The notes under the pieces: generated by a model
What the model was told of the DNA's origin: nothing
The model's database searches: none
What the model saw: only the letters and a program-made list of their open reading frames with translations
Shown here: positions 1 to 5,497 of the stretch, piece by piece
How the letters are laid out: each line of letters starts with the position of its first letter
How positions within the stretch are numbered: position 1 is the first letter of the stretch
Assembly: GCA_003662205.1 (NCBI GenBank)
Contig: QMXQ01000077.1
Coordinates: 1 to 7,080, forward strand
Direction: 5' to 3'
Length of the DNA: 7,080 bases
From: Candidatus Bathyarchaeota archaeon
GTDB taxonomy: Archaea > Thermoproteota > Bathyarchaeia > TCS64
Program-made: the position numbers and the translations under genes

Positions 1-907
1 CCATGTAGCTCTCGATGCTGCCCACTGGGTGCCTCTTGGTTCTGAGGCCCCTGCCCGCCCCGCCGACCCCGATCAGCCCGTCGTTCTCGGCAAGCGCGTG
101 CAGGACCTCGTCGGAGGTGGTGTGTCCCTGAGCGATGGCGGCCGGCCCGCTGTGGCTGTTGTAGATGGGCTTGTCGCTCGCCTCGATGGTCTCAAGGGCC
201 GTCCGGTCGTTGGTGTGCCCCACGTCGATGAGCATGCCCAGCTTGTTCATCCTCTTGACAGCGTCGTAGCCGAAGTCGGTGAGGCCGGAGTCCAGGTGGG
301 TCTCGCCCATGCCGCCCCCGAGCATGTTGGACTCGCTGTAGCAGATGCCCATCGATCGGACGCCAAGGCCGTAGAGGACATCGATCCGGTCCAGCTCGTT
401 CTCGATGGGCGTCGCCGACTCCAAGCAGAGGACCAGGGCGACCTTCCCGTTCTCGAAGGCGTCCCTGATGTCCCGGACGCGGAGGCAGGGGATGACCATC
501 TCCTGGTGGTGGATGTCGCTGAGGCGGATGCCGATGTCGTGGATAACGTCGGTCCACTTCCAGCCGCTGTAGCTGGTGATGTAGGCGGTGCCGTCCATGA
601 GGTTGTCGAAGACGCAGTCGAGGCCGCTGACGCTGAGGGCCTCGTAGGCGGTGAACTCCCTGCCCATATGCTGGAGCTCCATGGCCTCGCTCATATCCTC
701 CGGCCAGAGGACAGGGTGCTCGTGGAGGTCGATGACGATGTTCCTCTCGATGATCTCCTCGAACCGCTCCTCCTCCGTCTTCGACAGCGGGACGAAATAC
801 GGCGGAACCCTGCCGAACTCCCTGCACAGCTTGAACTCCTTATAGTCGAAGCCCGGCTCCAGATACTGGAACGCCCTGTAGCCGTTATACCTCTTGTTCC
901 TTCCCAA
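1..907 (-). CDS. Divergent peptidase M19 (membrane/renal dipeptidase family) protein, 3' end outside the window
   Basis: M19 enzymes are zinc TIM-barrel hydrolases that cut dipeptides and tolerate a D-amino acid at the C-terminal position. About 302 codons are visible. The reading frame has no early ATG or GTG. It begins after an in-frame TGA near 980, and the first plausible start is TTG at 907, about 31 bases from a strong TATA box, so I use it. Family landmarks are in order: IDLHEHP (residues 59-65), E163 in LCLES, GVRSMG (182-187), GLTDFG, LIDVGH ending at H231, and NSHSGP with H252. In human DPEP1 the metal ligands are H20, D22, E125, H198 and H219. E163, H231 and H252 match the last three, and the 21-residue H231-H252 spacing is the same. 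The D22 position is a histidine here (H62-E-H64), and the substrate-binding H152 position appears to be Y190. The fold is confident, the substrate is not. The C-terminal part, with the usual late Asp motif, lies beyond the edge. Confidence 0.88.
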   Translation of the reverse strand, partial: MGRNKRYNGYRAFQYLEPGFDYKEFKLCREFGRVPPYFVPLSKTEEERFEEIIERNIVIDLHEHPVLWPEDMSEAMELQHMGREFTAYEALSVSGLDCVFDNLMDGTAYITSYSGWKWTDVIHDIGIRLSDIHHQEMVIPCLRVRDIRDAFENGKVALVLCLESATPIENELDRIDVLYGLGVRSMGICYSESNMLGGGMGETHLDSGLTDFGYDAVKRMNKLGMLIDVGHTNDRTALETIEASDKPIYNSHSGPAAIAQGHTTSDEVLHALAENDGLIGVGGAGRGLRTKRHPVGSIESYM

Positions 908-933
908 GGTGACCGTATCAAACTTCTCCGAGG

Positions 934-942
934 TAAATAAAA
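934..942 (-). promoter_or_regulatory. TATA box of the M19 gene
   Basis: On the minus strand this reads TTTTATTTA in otherwise GC-rich DNA. Its centre is about 31 bases before TTG 907, so transcription would start within a few bases of the start codon and the mRNA would be almost leaderless. No Shine-Dalgarno sequence lies at a usable distance. The T-run could also help end transcription of the upstream flavoprotein gene. Confidence 0.55.
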
Positions 943-1005
943 CTGAGGCCCCGGGGACGATCGCGACGCTGATGCCTCAGCCCCAGCGCGCGAAGCAGAC
1001 GGGGG

Positions 1006-1482
1006 TCACGCCGGGCTCCTCTTTCCCACCATCTCATCTATTATGATCTCGACGACGGCCAGGTTCTTGAAGCTCCGGACCCTCTCCTCTGTGAGCTGGG
1101 CGCCCTTCCCGGGGGCGTACTTCTCCACCAGGAGCCTCAGGGCCTCGACCCGCTTCCTAGGGTCGTCGATGATCCTCGCCGTGCCGACGGCGATGACGCT
1201 CCTGTACCTGTAGTTGAAGCTGCACGGGTCCTCGGCGGGCATCACCTCGCCTAGGTCGACCTCGAAGCAGACCCGGGGGTTCCTCGCGATGTTCTCCATC
1301 TTCTTCCCCTGCCTCGCGCCGTGGAACAGTATCCTGCCCTCGTGGTAGACGAAGGAGAGGGGGACCACGTAGGGCTCGCCGTTGGCGCAGGTGCCGAGCC
1401 TGCCAACCTCCGCCTCCCTCAGGACTGCCTCGACCTCCCTCGGGTCCCTGATCTCCTTGTCGGCTCTCCGTAGACGGGTCAT
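1006..1482 (-). CDS. NimA-like pyridoxamine 5'-phosphate oxidase-fold flavin-binding protein
   Basis: This 158-residue protein belongs to the split-barrel FMN-binding superfamily, in the branch that includes the nitroimidazole-resistance protein NimA and many archaeal proteins of unknown substrate. Visible hallmarks are an N-terminal ADKEIRD stretch (residues 7-13), VGRLGTCANGEPYVVP (26-41), a short hairpin leading to ILFHGARQGKKMENI (51-65) with H54 in the cofactor-binding position, NPRVCFEVD (68-76), and the SVIAVGTARII strand (95-105). Length is normal and the gene is intact. The start is ATG 1482. It lies 93 bases downstream of the DAO-family gene and 98 bases upstream of the M19 gene, all on the same strand, but each has its own possible promoter, so an operon is not certain. 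It probably uses a flavin to reduce or bind a small molecule. The exact substrate cannot be read from the sequence. Confidence 0.9.
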   Translation of the reverse strand: MTRLRRADKEIRDPREVEAVLREAEVGRLGTCANGEPYVVPLSFVYHEGRILFHGARQGKKMENIARNPRVCFEVDLGEVMPAEDPCSFNYRYRSVIAVGTARIIDDPRKRVEALRLLVEKYAPGKGAQLTEERVRSFKNLAVVEIIIDEMVGKRSPA

Positions 1483-1505
1483 AATTCAGCTATCCGTCGT
1501 CCCGC

Positions 1506-1513
1506 CCTTTAGG
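1506..1513 (-). promoter_or_regulatory. Weak TATA-like element of the NimA-like gene
   Basis: The minus strand reads CCTAAAGG about 28 bases before ATG 1482. This matches the spacing seen at neighbouring genes but is a poorer TATA sequence. No clear Shine-Dalgarno sequence precedes the ATG. Confidence 0.25.
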
Positions 1514-1575
1514 GTTTCCGAATATCCGAAGGCTGAGATGTTGGGGATGAATGTAGGCGTATCACCTCGTCTCTT

Positions 1576-2853
1576 CTAGACTTTGAAGACCTCTTTTCCG
1601 ACGTTGCGCGTTTCGATCCCGAGGTCGGCGGCCTTGAGACGCCTGCCGCCGAAGAGTTCGACCCCTTTCTCGCCGGCATCGAGCGCGGCCACGGTCCTGC
1701 CCAGGGCGTCGCATTTGGTTATTCCGTATCCCGTCGCGGAGCCGACGTAGATCATGCCCGGGGCGGGCGCGACGACCGGGATCCTGTCGTATCGGTTTAT
1801 GGCCCTCTGCCCCGCCCACATGTTCACCGGGCGGACGTTCTCGAAGCAGGGCAGGAACCTCACCAGGGCGTGGTAGATGTTGTTCGAGTAGAGCTCCCCC
1901 TCGGGCTGGGGGTCATCCTCCAGGCCGTATCCCCTGCCGAAGTCGTCGGCGCAGCCCAGCCAGATGCTGCCCTCCGCCGGGTCCGCCTTCATGTACACGC
2001 TTATCTCAGGTATGTGCGTGAAGGGCAGGATGTTGTGCTCGCTGAACCCCCTCGCGTCCCGCAGCCTCCGGAGGCGGGAGTGCTTGAAGACAAAGATGAC
2101 CCGTTTCTTCGGCCTCATGAGGGCGTCGAAGCCGATGGGGTCGAGAAGTCTCTCGGACCAGACGCCGGCCGCCACCACCGTCGTCCCCGCCAGGATTTCC
2201 CCTTTACTCGTCTCGGCCCCGGCGACGCGGATATCCTGCCAGACGAAGGGCTCGCCGGGAACCCCCAACTCCCTCTCCGGCCTGATGATCAGCCTAGTGG
2301 CCGTGATGCGGTAGCTCACCTCGCCGCCGAGCTTGAGGAACTCCGCCTCAAGGCTTCGCGCGAGGGCGTCCGTGTCGACGCTGCCGCACTTCACGCCCAG
2401 GATGCCGGCTTCCACGGGCTCGAGTCCCATCAGCTCGGTCTCCTCCTCGCCGAAGTCTGTGACGAGGTCGGGGATCATCCGCTTCAGGTCCTCCTTCCCG
2501 AAGGTTCTCAGCTCGATGCCCTTCTTCCGCATCTTGGAGATGGGCGCCTTCAGCCTGCGGTACCTGGCCTCGTTCAGGAGGTACAGGTAGCCGCACCGCC
2601 TCAGGCTCAGGTTGTAGCCGAGTTCGTTCTGGAGATGGAAGAACCAGTCGATGGTGGAGTCGCTGAGAAGATAGTTGATCTCGGTGGTGAAGAGGTTGAG
2701 GAAGATTCCGGCGCTCTTTGCGGTGTTCCCCTGCCCCGGACCACCGAACTTGTCGATGACCAACACCTTTCTGTCGGGGTTCAGCCTCTTCAGGTGTAGA
2801 GCCGAGCTGAGGCCGAGCACGCCCGCCCCGATGACCAGGATATCTCGATACAT
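1576..2853 (-). CDS. FAD-dependent oxidoreductase, DAO (glycine/D-amino-acid oxidase) family
   Basis: This 425-residue flavoprotein most likely oxidises a C-N bond of an amino acid or other amine, or a related hydroxy compound. The Rossmann FAD motif is at the N-terminus (VIGAGVLG, residues 7-14). The beta-strand after it ends in an acidic residue that would bind the ribose (LVIDK, D34). A GNTAKSAG stretch (42-49) occupies the pyrophosphate/isoalloxazine loop position, VVAAGVWSERL (about residues 226-236) is the second FAD-contacting strand, and GSATGYGITK near the C-terminus is the usual flavin-closing loop. MWAGQRAINRYDRIPVV is also typical of the family. An in-frame TAG four codons upstream fixes the start at ATG 2853. 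GGAG directly abuts that ATG, which is too close for normal Shine-Dalgarno use. The co-directional M19 gene downstream suggests, but does not prove, a link to D-amino acids. The exact substrate is unknown. Confidence 0.9.
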   Translation of the reverse strand: MYRDILVIGAGVLGLSSALHLKRLNPDRKVLVIDKFGGPGQGNTAKSAGIFLNLFTTEINYLLSDSTIDWFFHLQNELGYNLSLRRCGYLYLLNEARYRRLKAPISKMRKKGIELRTFGKEDLKRMIPDLVTDFGEEETELMGLEPVEAGILGVKCGSVDTDALARSLEAEFLKLGGEVSYRITATRLIIRPERELGVPGEPFVWQDIRVAGAETSKGEILAGTTVVAAGVWSERLLDPIGFDALMRPKKRVIFVFKHSRLRRLRDARGFSEHNILPFTHIPEISVYMKADPAEGSIWLGCADDFGRGYGLEDDPQPEGELYSNNIYHALVRFLPCFENVRPVNMWAGQRAINRYDRIPVVAPAPGMIYVGSATGYGITKCDALGRTVAALDAGEKGVELFGGRRLKAADLGIETRNVGKEVFKV

Positions 2854-2883
2854 CTCCTTTGACTAGAATGGGCTCGGCTTCGA

Positions 2884-2890
2884 CTATAAT
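2884..2890 (-). promoter_or_regulatory. TATA box of the DAO-family gene
   Basis: The minus strand reads ATTATAG, centred about 34 bases before ATG 2853. This predicts an mRNA leader of only a few bases. It lies in the divergent gap between this gene and the small membrane-protein gene. Confidence 0.5.
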
Positions 2891-2999
2891 CTTACCATCC
2901 TGTCCTCGTCGTCTCGGCAAGCATCTGTATCAGAATTCGATCTAGACGTGCTTCCGAAGGGTGCGACGCCTTTTAGGTGGGTTATCCCCATGAGGAAGA

Positions 3000-3005
3000 C
3001 TTATG
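3000..3005 (+). promoter_or_regulatory. Possible TATA-like element of the small membrane-protein gene
   Basis: CTTATG here would place the transcription start near 3027, giving a leader of about 35 bases before GTG 3062. TTTTAGG near 2971-2977 is an alternative. Neither is strong. Confidence 0.22.
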
Positions 3006-3061
3006 TGGCCTGACTCGAGGGTATGTTCAGAGCCGACCCGGGAGACGGTGCGGAGGGGGTC

Positions 3062-3316
3062 GTGAGGTGCAGCCGCTTGGAGATTAAGCTCTGGACGAAG
3101 ATGTACATCGGCGCCGGCCTCTCGGTGGCGACCTGTGTCGGCCTCGTCTACGCCATCACGACCTCGGGCGACCCCAGCATCGAGTGGATGATCTGGGTGT
3201 TCGTGGGCCTCACCATCGCCCTGGCCGCCGGCGGCTACTTCTACGAGACCGACTACAAGAAGAAACACGGCGACAGTCGGACCGAGTTCGACGACATCCT
3301 AGAAGACGAGGGGTGA
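3062..3316 (+). CDS. Small two-helix membrane protein, unknown function
   Basis: I do not recognise a family. From GTG 3062 the protein has 84 residues. A short basic start (RCSRLEIKLWTK) is followed by a hydrophobic segment (MYIGAGLSVATCVGLVYAI), a short polar loop (TTSGDPSIEW), a second hydrophobic segment (MIWVFVGLTIALAAGGYFY) and a charged tail rich in K, D and E. This is a hairpin membrane protein with a soluble acidic C-terminus. The frame is open from ATG 3023, which would add 13 residues rich in G, D and A. I prefer GTG 3062 because GGAGG at 3052-3056 sits five bases upstream, and a TATA-like CTTATG near 3000-3005 would start transcription just after 3023. TTG 3077, with GAGGTG seven bases upstream, is another option. 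It is followed by the OsmC-family gene on the same strand, which has its own promoter. Confidence 0.65.
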   Translation: MRCSRLEIKLWTKMYIGAGLSVATCVGLVYAITTSGDPSIEWMIWVFVGLTIALAAGGYFYETDYKKKHGDSRTEFDDILEDEG

Positions 3317-3327
3317 GCCAGCACCCC
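3310..3327 (+). repeat. Hairpin across a stop codon, next to the OsmC promoter
   Basis: GGGGTG (3310-3315) and CACCCC (3322-3327) form a perfect 6-bp stem with a 6-base loop. The stop codon TGA of the small membrane-protein gene (3314-3316) is inside it. The AT-rich OsmC TATA box follows immediately. It may slow or end upstream transcription, or be a site for a regulator. The stem is short, so chance is possible. Confidence 0.35.
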
Positions 3328-3334
3328 TTATATG
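3327..3334 (+). promoter_or_regulatory. TATA box of the OsmC-family gene
   Basis: CTTATATG is centred about 32 bases before ATG 3363. No Shine-Dalgarno sequence lies just before the ATG, which fits a leader of only a few bases. Confidence 0.55.
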
Positions 3335-3362
3335 CCTTGAGCCCGAAACTCAGTAGATCGAC

Positions 3363-3791
3363 ATGTCGGAGAAGGCGTTCAGAGTAGAGCTTGCTCAGGA
3401 GAAGGATTTTGTCTTCAGGGTCGACTTCGGCCTCGACGGCGTGGACGACCTGATCATGGACGAGCCCGAGCCCGTCGGGGGAGGCGCCGGCCCCAACGCC
3501 TCGAGGGTGCTGGCCGCCGCTATAGGCAACTGCCTGAGCGCGAGCCTCCTGTTCTGCCTCAGGAAGTCCAGGGTGGAGGTCTCCGGGCTGAAGGCCGCCG
3601 CGGAGGGGGTCATCGCCCGGAACGAGGAGGGCAGGTGGAGGATCAAGGAGATCAACGTCGAGATCACGCCGGAGGTCGATGAGGGGCAGAGGAGCCAGCT
3701 GGAGCGGTGCATCGACATATTCGAGAAGTTCTGTGTAGTCTCCCAGAGCATCAGGCAGGGGATACCCATCAACGTCAAAGTGCGCCGATAA
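3363..3791 (+). CDS. OsmC-family protein (peroxide/thiol defence fold)
   Basis: This 142-residue protein has the OsmC/Ohr fold, whose best-known members reduce organic hydroperoxides with a pair of cysteines in the cytoplasm. An N-terminal beta region is followed by GGGAGPNASRVLAAAIGNC, with the first active-site cysteine at C57 at the start of the central helix. LRKSRVEV (66-73), as in the OsmC/YhfA-like branch, and KEINVEI (95-101) come next. FCVVSQSIRQGIPINV (123-138) carries the second cysteine at C124. Both cysteines are present, so peroxidase-type chemistry is possible. The glutamate that many relatives carry in the segment before the first cysteine is not evident (A46-S47-R48 here). 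C65 and C116 are extra. Length is typical. It starts at ATG 3363 and its stop is 26 bases from the stop of the convergent FAD gene. Many archaeal OsmC-like proteins have no tested activity, so the substrate is open. Confidence 0.9.
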   Translation: MSEKAFRVELAQEKDFVFRVDFGLDGVDDLIMDEPEPVGGGAGPNASRVLAAAIGNCLSASLLFCLRKSRVEVSGLKAAAEGVIARNEEGRWRIKEINVEITPEVDEGQRSQLERCIDIFEKFCVVSQSIRQGIPINVKVRR

Positions 3792-3817
3792 CGCACCGCC
3801 GACCGTTGCCTGATTCG

Positions 3818-4939
3818 CTACAGGATCTCGTCCACCATCTCCCCCACCATCTCGGCTATGGCGGGGGCGCTGGTGAGGCCGGGGGACTCGATGCCGATGA
3901 GGTTGATGAGGCCGGGGAGGCCCCTGTCCTCCTCGTGCCGGATGACGAAGTCCCTGAAGGGGTCGCCCGGCCCCTGGAGCTTCGCCCTGATCCCCGACAT
4001 GTCGGGGTGGAGGTCCTCCACCCTCACGGAGGGAAGGTAGGAGACGATATCCCTCCAGAAGTCCTCCACCCTCGACTCCACCTTGTAGTTGATCTCGTCC
4101 ACGTAGTAGGCGTTGGGCCCGAACTTGAGGCGGCCCGTGAGGTCGGGGACGGTGTGGATGCCAAGGCTGACCCCGTCGGTGGGCGGGGCGGGGTAGACCA
4201 GCATGCGCGCGGGCGGCCTCCCCGTGAGGCTGAAGTAGTCCCCCTTGCACCAGTGGACGCGGTAGCCGGCCTCGTCGATGTCGATGCCCGCCATCTCCGC
4301 GACCCTGTCGGCGTAGAGCCCGGCCGCGTTGACGACGACCCTCGCCTCGATGGAGAAGGGCTCGCCGCCGCTCACCGTCTCGACCACGTAGCCATCCCCC
4401 TTCGGATGGAGGCCGGTGACCTCCGTGTCGAGGACCAGCGGGTCGCCGCCGCTGTTCCTCCTCGCCACCCTGTAGAAGTGGTCCATCAGGCCGTGGGCGT
4501 CCACGATGCCCGTCGAGGGGGAGTAGAGGGCGGCCTCCCCCCTCACCAGCGGCTCGAACTCCCGTATCCGGTCCTCGTCGATCATCTCCAGGCCCCTGGC
4601 GCCGTTATCCCTCCCCTGCTTCAGGAGGGTTTCGAGCTGCTCGATCTCGGCCTCGTTCTCCGCCACGATGATCTTCCCCAGCCGCTTGTGGGCGATGTTG
4701 TTCTCCCTGCATATCCGGTAGATCATGGCGTTCCCCCTCACGCAGAGCCTCGCCTTCAGCGACCACGGGGGGTAGTAGATGCCGGCGTGGACCACCTCGC
4801 TGTTGCGGCTGCTCGTCCCCTGACCGTAGCGGGTCTCCTTCTCCAGAACATAGATCTCACGGTCCCTACGAGCGATCACCGAGGCTACGGCGAGGCCGAC
4901 GACGCCGGCGCCGATAATCACCGCATCGACGCGCTCCAT
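3818..4939 (-). CDS. FAD-dependent oxidoreductase of the L-2-hydroxyglutarate oxidase (LhgO) family
   Basis: The family oxidises L-2-hydroxyglutarate or related 2-hydroxyacids to the 2-oxoacid, using FAD and passing electrons to oxygen or a quinone-type acceptor. The 373-residue protein is intact. It has the dinucleotide motif IIGAGVVG (residues 8-15), an acidic residue ending the next strand (VLEKE, 31-35), then SSRNSEVVHAGIYYPP (43-58) and SLKARLCVRGN (60-70), which are characteristic of the LhgO branch of the DAO superfamily. VVNAAGLYADRVA is the second FAD-contacting strand, and GIESPGLTSAPAIAEMV near the C-terminus closes the flavin site. The start is ATG 4939, about 31 bases from a TATA box, with no Shine-Dalgarno sequence. 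It is transcribed alone: convergent with the OsmC gene and divergent from the miniprotein gene. Related archaeal members may act on other 2-hydroxyacids or glycerol-3-phosphate-like substrates, so the specificity is inferred. Confidence 0.9.
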   Translation of the reverse strand: MERVDAVIIGAGVVGLAVASVIARRDREIYVLEKETRYGQGTSSRNSEVVHAGIYYPPWSLKARLCVRGNAMIYRICRENNIAHKRLGKIIVAENEAEIEQLETLLKQGRDNGARGLEMIDEDRIREFEPLVRGEAALYSPSTGIVDAHGLMDHFYRVARRNSGGDPLVLDTEVTGLHPKGDGYVVETVSGGEPFSIEARVVVNAAGLYADRVAEMAGIDIDEAGYRVHWCKGDYFSLTGRPPARMLVYPAPPTDGVSLGIHTVPDLTGRLKFGPNAYYVDEINYKVESRVEDFWRDIVSYLPSVRVEDLHPDMSGIRAKLQGPGDPFRDFVIRHEEDRGLPGLINLIGIESPGLTSAPAIAEMVGEMVDEIL

Positions 4940-4965
4940 GGCTGAATCGTTTCTAATGGCGGAGG

Positions 4966-4974
4966 TACTTAAGT
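4966..4974 (-). promoter_or_regulatory. TATA box of the LhgO-like gene
   Basis: The minus strand reads ACTTAAGTA, centred about 31 bases before ATG 4939. This predicts a leader of only a few bases. Confidence 0.55.
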
Positions 4975-5017
4975 TTGATTCGGAGAAAAGCGGGCGCCGA
5001 AGGCCTGAACTAACCCT

Positions 5018-5036
5018 CTAAACACCGGGGGTTTAG
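5018..5036. repeat. Inverted repeat followed by an A7 run in a divergent gap
   Basis: CTAAAC (5018-5023) and GTTTAG (5031-5036) are a perfect 6-bp inverted repeat. Two more G-C pairs are possible inside it with one bulged A. Seven A residues follow at 5038-5044. Minus-strand transcripts would see T7 before the stem, so it is not a standard terminator for either flanking gene. It could be a protein-binding site or an upstream element between the two divergent promoters. Confidence 0.3.
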
Positions 5037-5055
5037 GAAAAAAAGCCATCGAGAT

Positions 5056-5078
5056 TTGATGAATGTGGAATCCATCAA
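5056..5078. repeat. Inverted repeat just upstream of the miniprotein TATA box (operator candidate)
   Basis: TTGATG (5056-5061) and CATCAA (5073-5078) are perfect half-sites separated by 11 bases. The second ends two bases before the TATA-like ATAAAAG. The position suits an activator or repressor site. The half-sites are short, so this is only a candidate. Confidence 0.35.
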
Positions 5079-5080
5079 CC

Positions 5081-5094
5081 ATAAAAGGGCTTAT
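5081..5094 (+). promoter_or_regulatory. TATA region of the 61-residue membrane miniprotein gene
   Basis: ATAAAAG and, a few bases on, TTAT form an AT-rich patch centred about 31 bases before TTG 5119. This spacing equals that of the other genes here and favours TTG 5119 over ATG 5107 as the start. Confidence 0.45.
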
Positions 5095-5118
5095 CCCGAC
5101 GCGTCTATGGGAGAGTAG

Positions 5119-5304
5119 TTGTTTCAGAGGCGGAGGGAGCGGTTCAGCGCCCTGAACCTAGTGGTCGAGCTCATCTCCACGGTGGTCACCCTCTGGTTCT
5201 TCTTCGTCCTGAAGCTGATACGGTGCCCCGCCTACTCAGACAAGCCCATCACCATATTCCAATACATCATCTTCCTCCTCCAGAGCCTGCCGGGCGCGGC
5301 GTGA
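5119..5304 (+). CDS. Membrane miniprotein, 61 residues, unknown function
   Basis: I do not recognise a family. The protein has a basic start (FQRRRERFSALN, residues 2-13), a strongly hydrophobic helix at about 14-33 (LVVELISTVVTLWFFFVLKL), a short polar stretch (IRCPAYSDKP), and a second, shorter hydrophobic segment (ITIFQYIIFLLQSL). By the positive-inside rule the N-terminus should be cytoplasmic. The start is a TTG with GGGAG six bases upstream and an AT-rich promoter patch at the usual distance. Directly upstream and in the same frame is ATG-GGA-GAG-TAG (5107-5118), which would be a four-codon micro-ORF, or the true start if the TAG were read through. The codon pattern is like that of the neighbours and the stop is intact. 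It is flanked by non-coding gaps of 179 bases on the left and 193 bases on the right. Confidence 0.6.
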   Translation: MFQRRRERFSALNLVVELISTVVTLWFFFVLKLIRCPAYSDKPITIFQYIIFLLQSLPGAA

Positions 5305-5345
5305 CCGGCCTCGGCGACGCCGCTGAGGTTGTCCCGCCCGTGGGA

Positions 5346-5367
5346 GGGAAGTTAACCTAGCTTTCCC
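5346..5367 (+). repeat. Weak hairpin in the gap after the miniprotein gene
   Basis: GGGAA (5346-5350) pairs with TTCCC (5363-5367), with a G-T pair inside and a loop of about 10 bases. No T-run follows, so it is not a convincing terminator. The rest of the 5305-5435 gap shows no ORF or RNA gene that I can see. Confidence 0.2.
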
Positions 5368-5435
5368 GTTCAGGCTCGTTCTGAAACCGTCGGCTGAGGA
5401 GGGGCTGACCCGGGTGCCGGCGGTCTTTTACTGAA

Positions 5436-5476
5436 CTATGTTTCTGATGAATCCTTCCTACAGATTTAAAACATAG
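5436..5476. repeat. Inverted repeat flanking and entering the TATA box (operator candidate)
   Basis: CTATGTTT (5436-5443) and AAACATAG (5469-5476) are perfect 8-bp half-sites with centres 33 bases apart, close to three helical turns. The right half-site overlaps the end of the TTTAAAA TATA element of the DUF5658-like gene. This suits a repressor that blocks TBP/TFB or bridges two sites. It is inferred from sequence symmetry only. Confidence 0.45.
5464..5471 (+). promoter_or_regulatory. TATA box of the DUF5658-like / nuclease-like pair
   Basis: ATTTAAAA is centred about 30 bases before GTG 5498. This predicts an mRNA that begins within a few bases of the start codon. Confidence 0.55.
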
Positions 5477-5497
5477 ATCGGTGACACATATTACCGG

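Noticed and set aside
29..940. 303-codon open frame on the plus strand
   Set aside because: It is the antisense shadow of the M19 gene. Its translation is a low-complexity run of V, D, A, L and E with no family motif, while the minus strand encodes clear M19 motifs across the same bases.
1870..2799. 309-codon open frame on the plus strand
   Set aside because: Antisense shadow of the DAO-family gene. High GC at codon third positions removes stops from this antisense frame. The protein is unlike any family, whereas the minus-strand frame has full FAD motifs.
3210..4250. 346-codon open frame on the minus strand
   Set aside because: Crosses the OsmC gene, the convergent junction and part of the LhgO-like gene in a different frame. 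Its composition is typical of a GC-rich out-of-frame reading.
3707..4945. 412-codon open frame on the plus strand
   Set aside because: Antisense to the LhgO-like gene and overlapping the OsmC end. It is rich in V, D, H, P and A in a codon-mirror pattern and has no domain signature.
5038..5044. A7 run as a T-tract terminator on the minus strand
   Set aside because: No minus-strand gene ends to its right within the window, so there is nothing for it to terminate.
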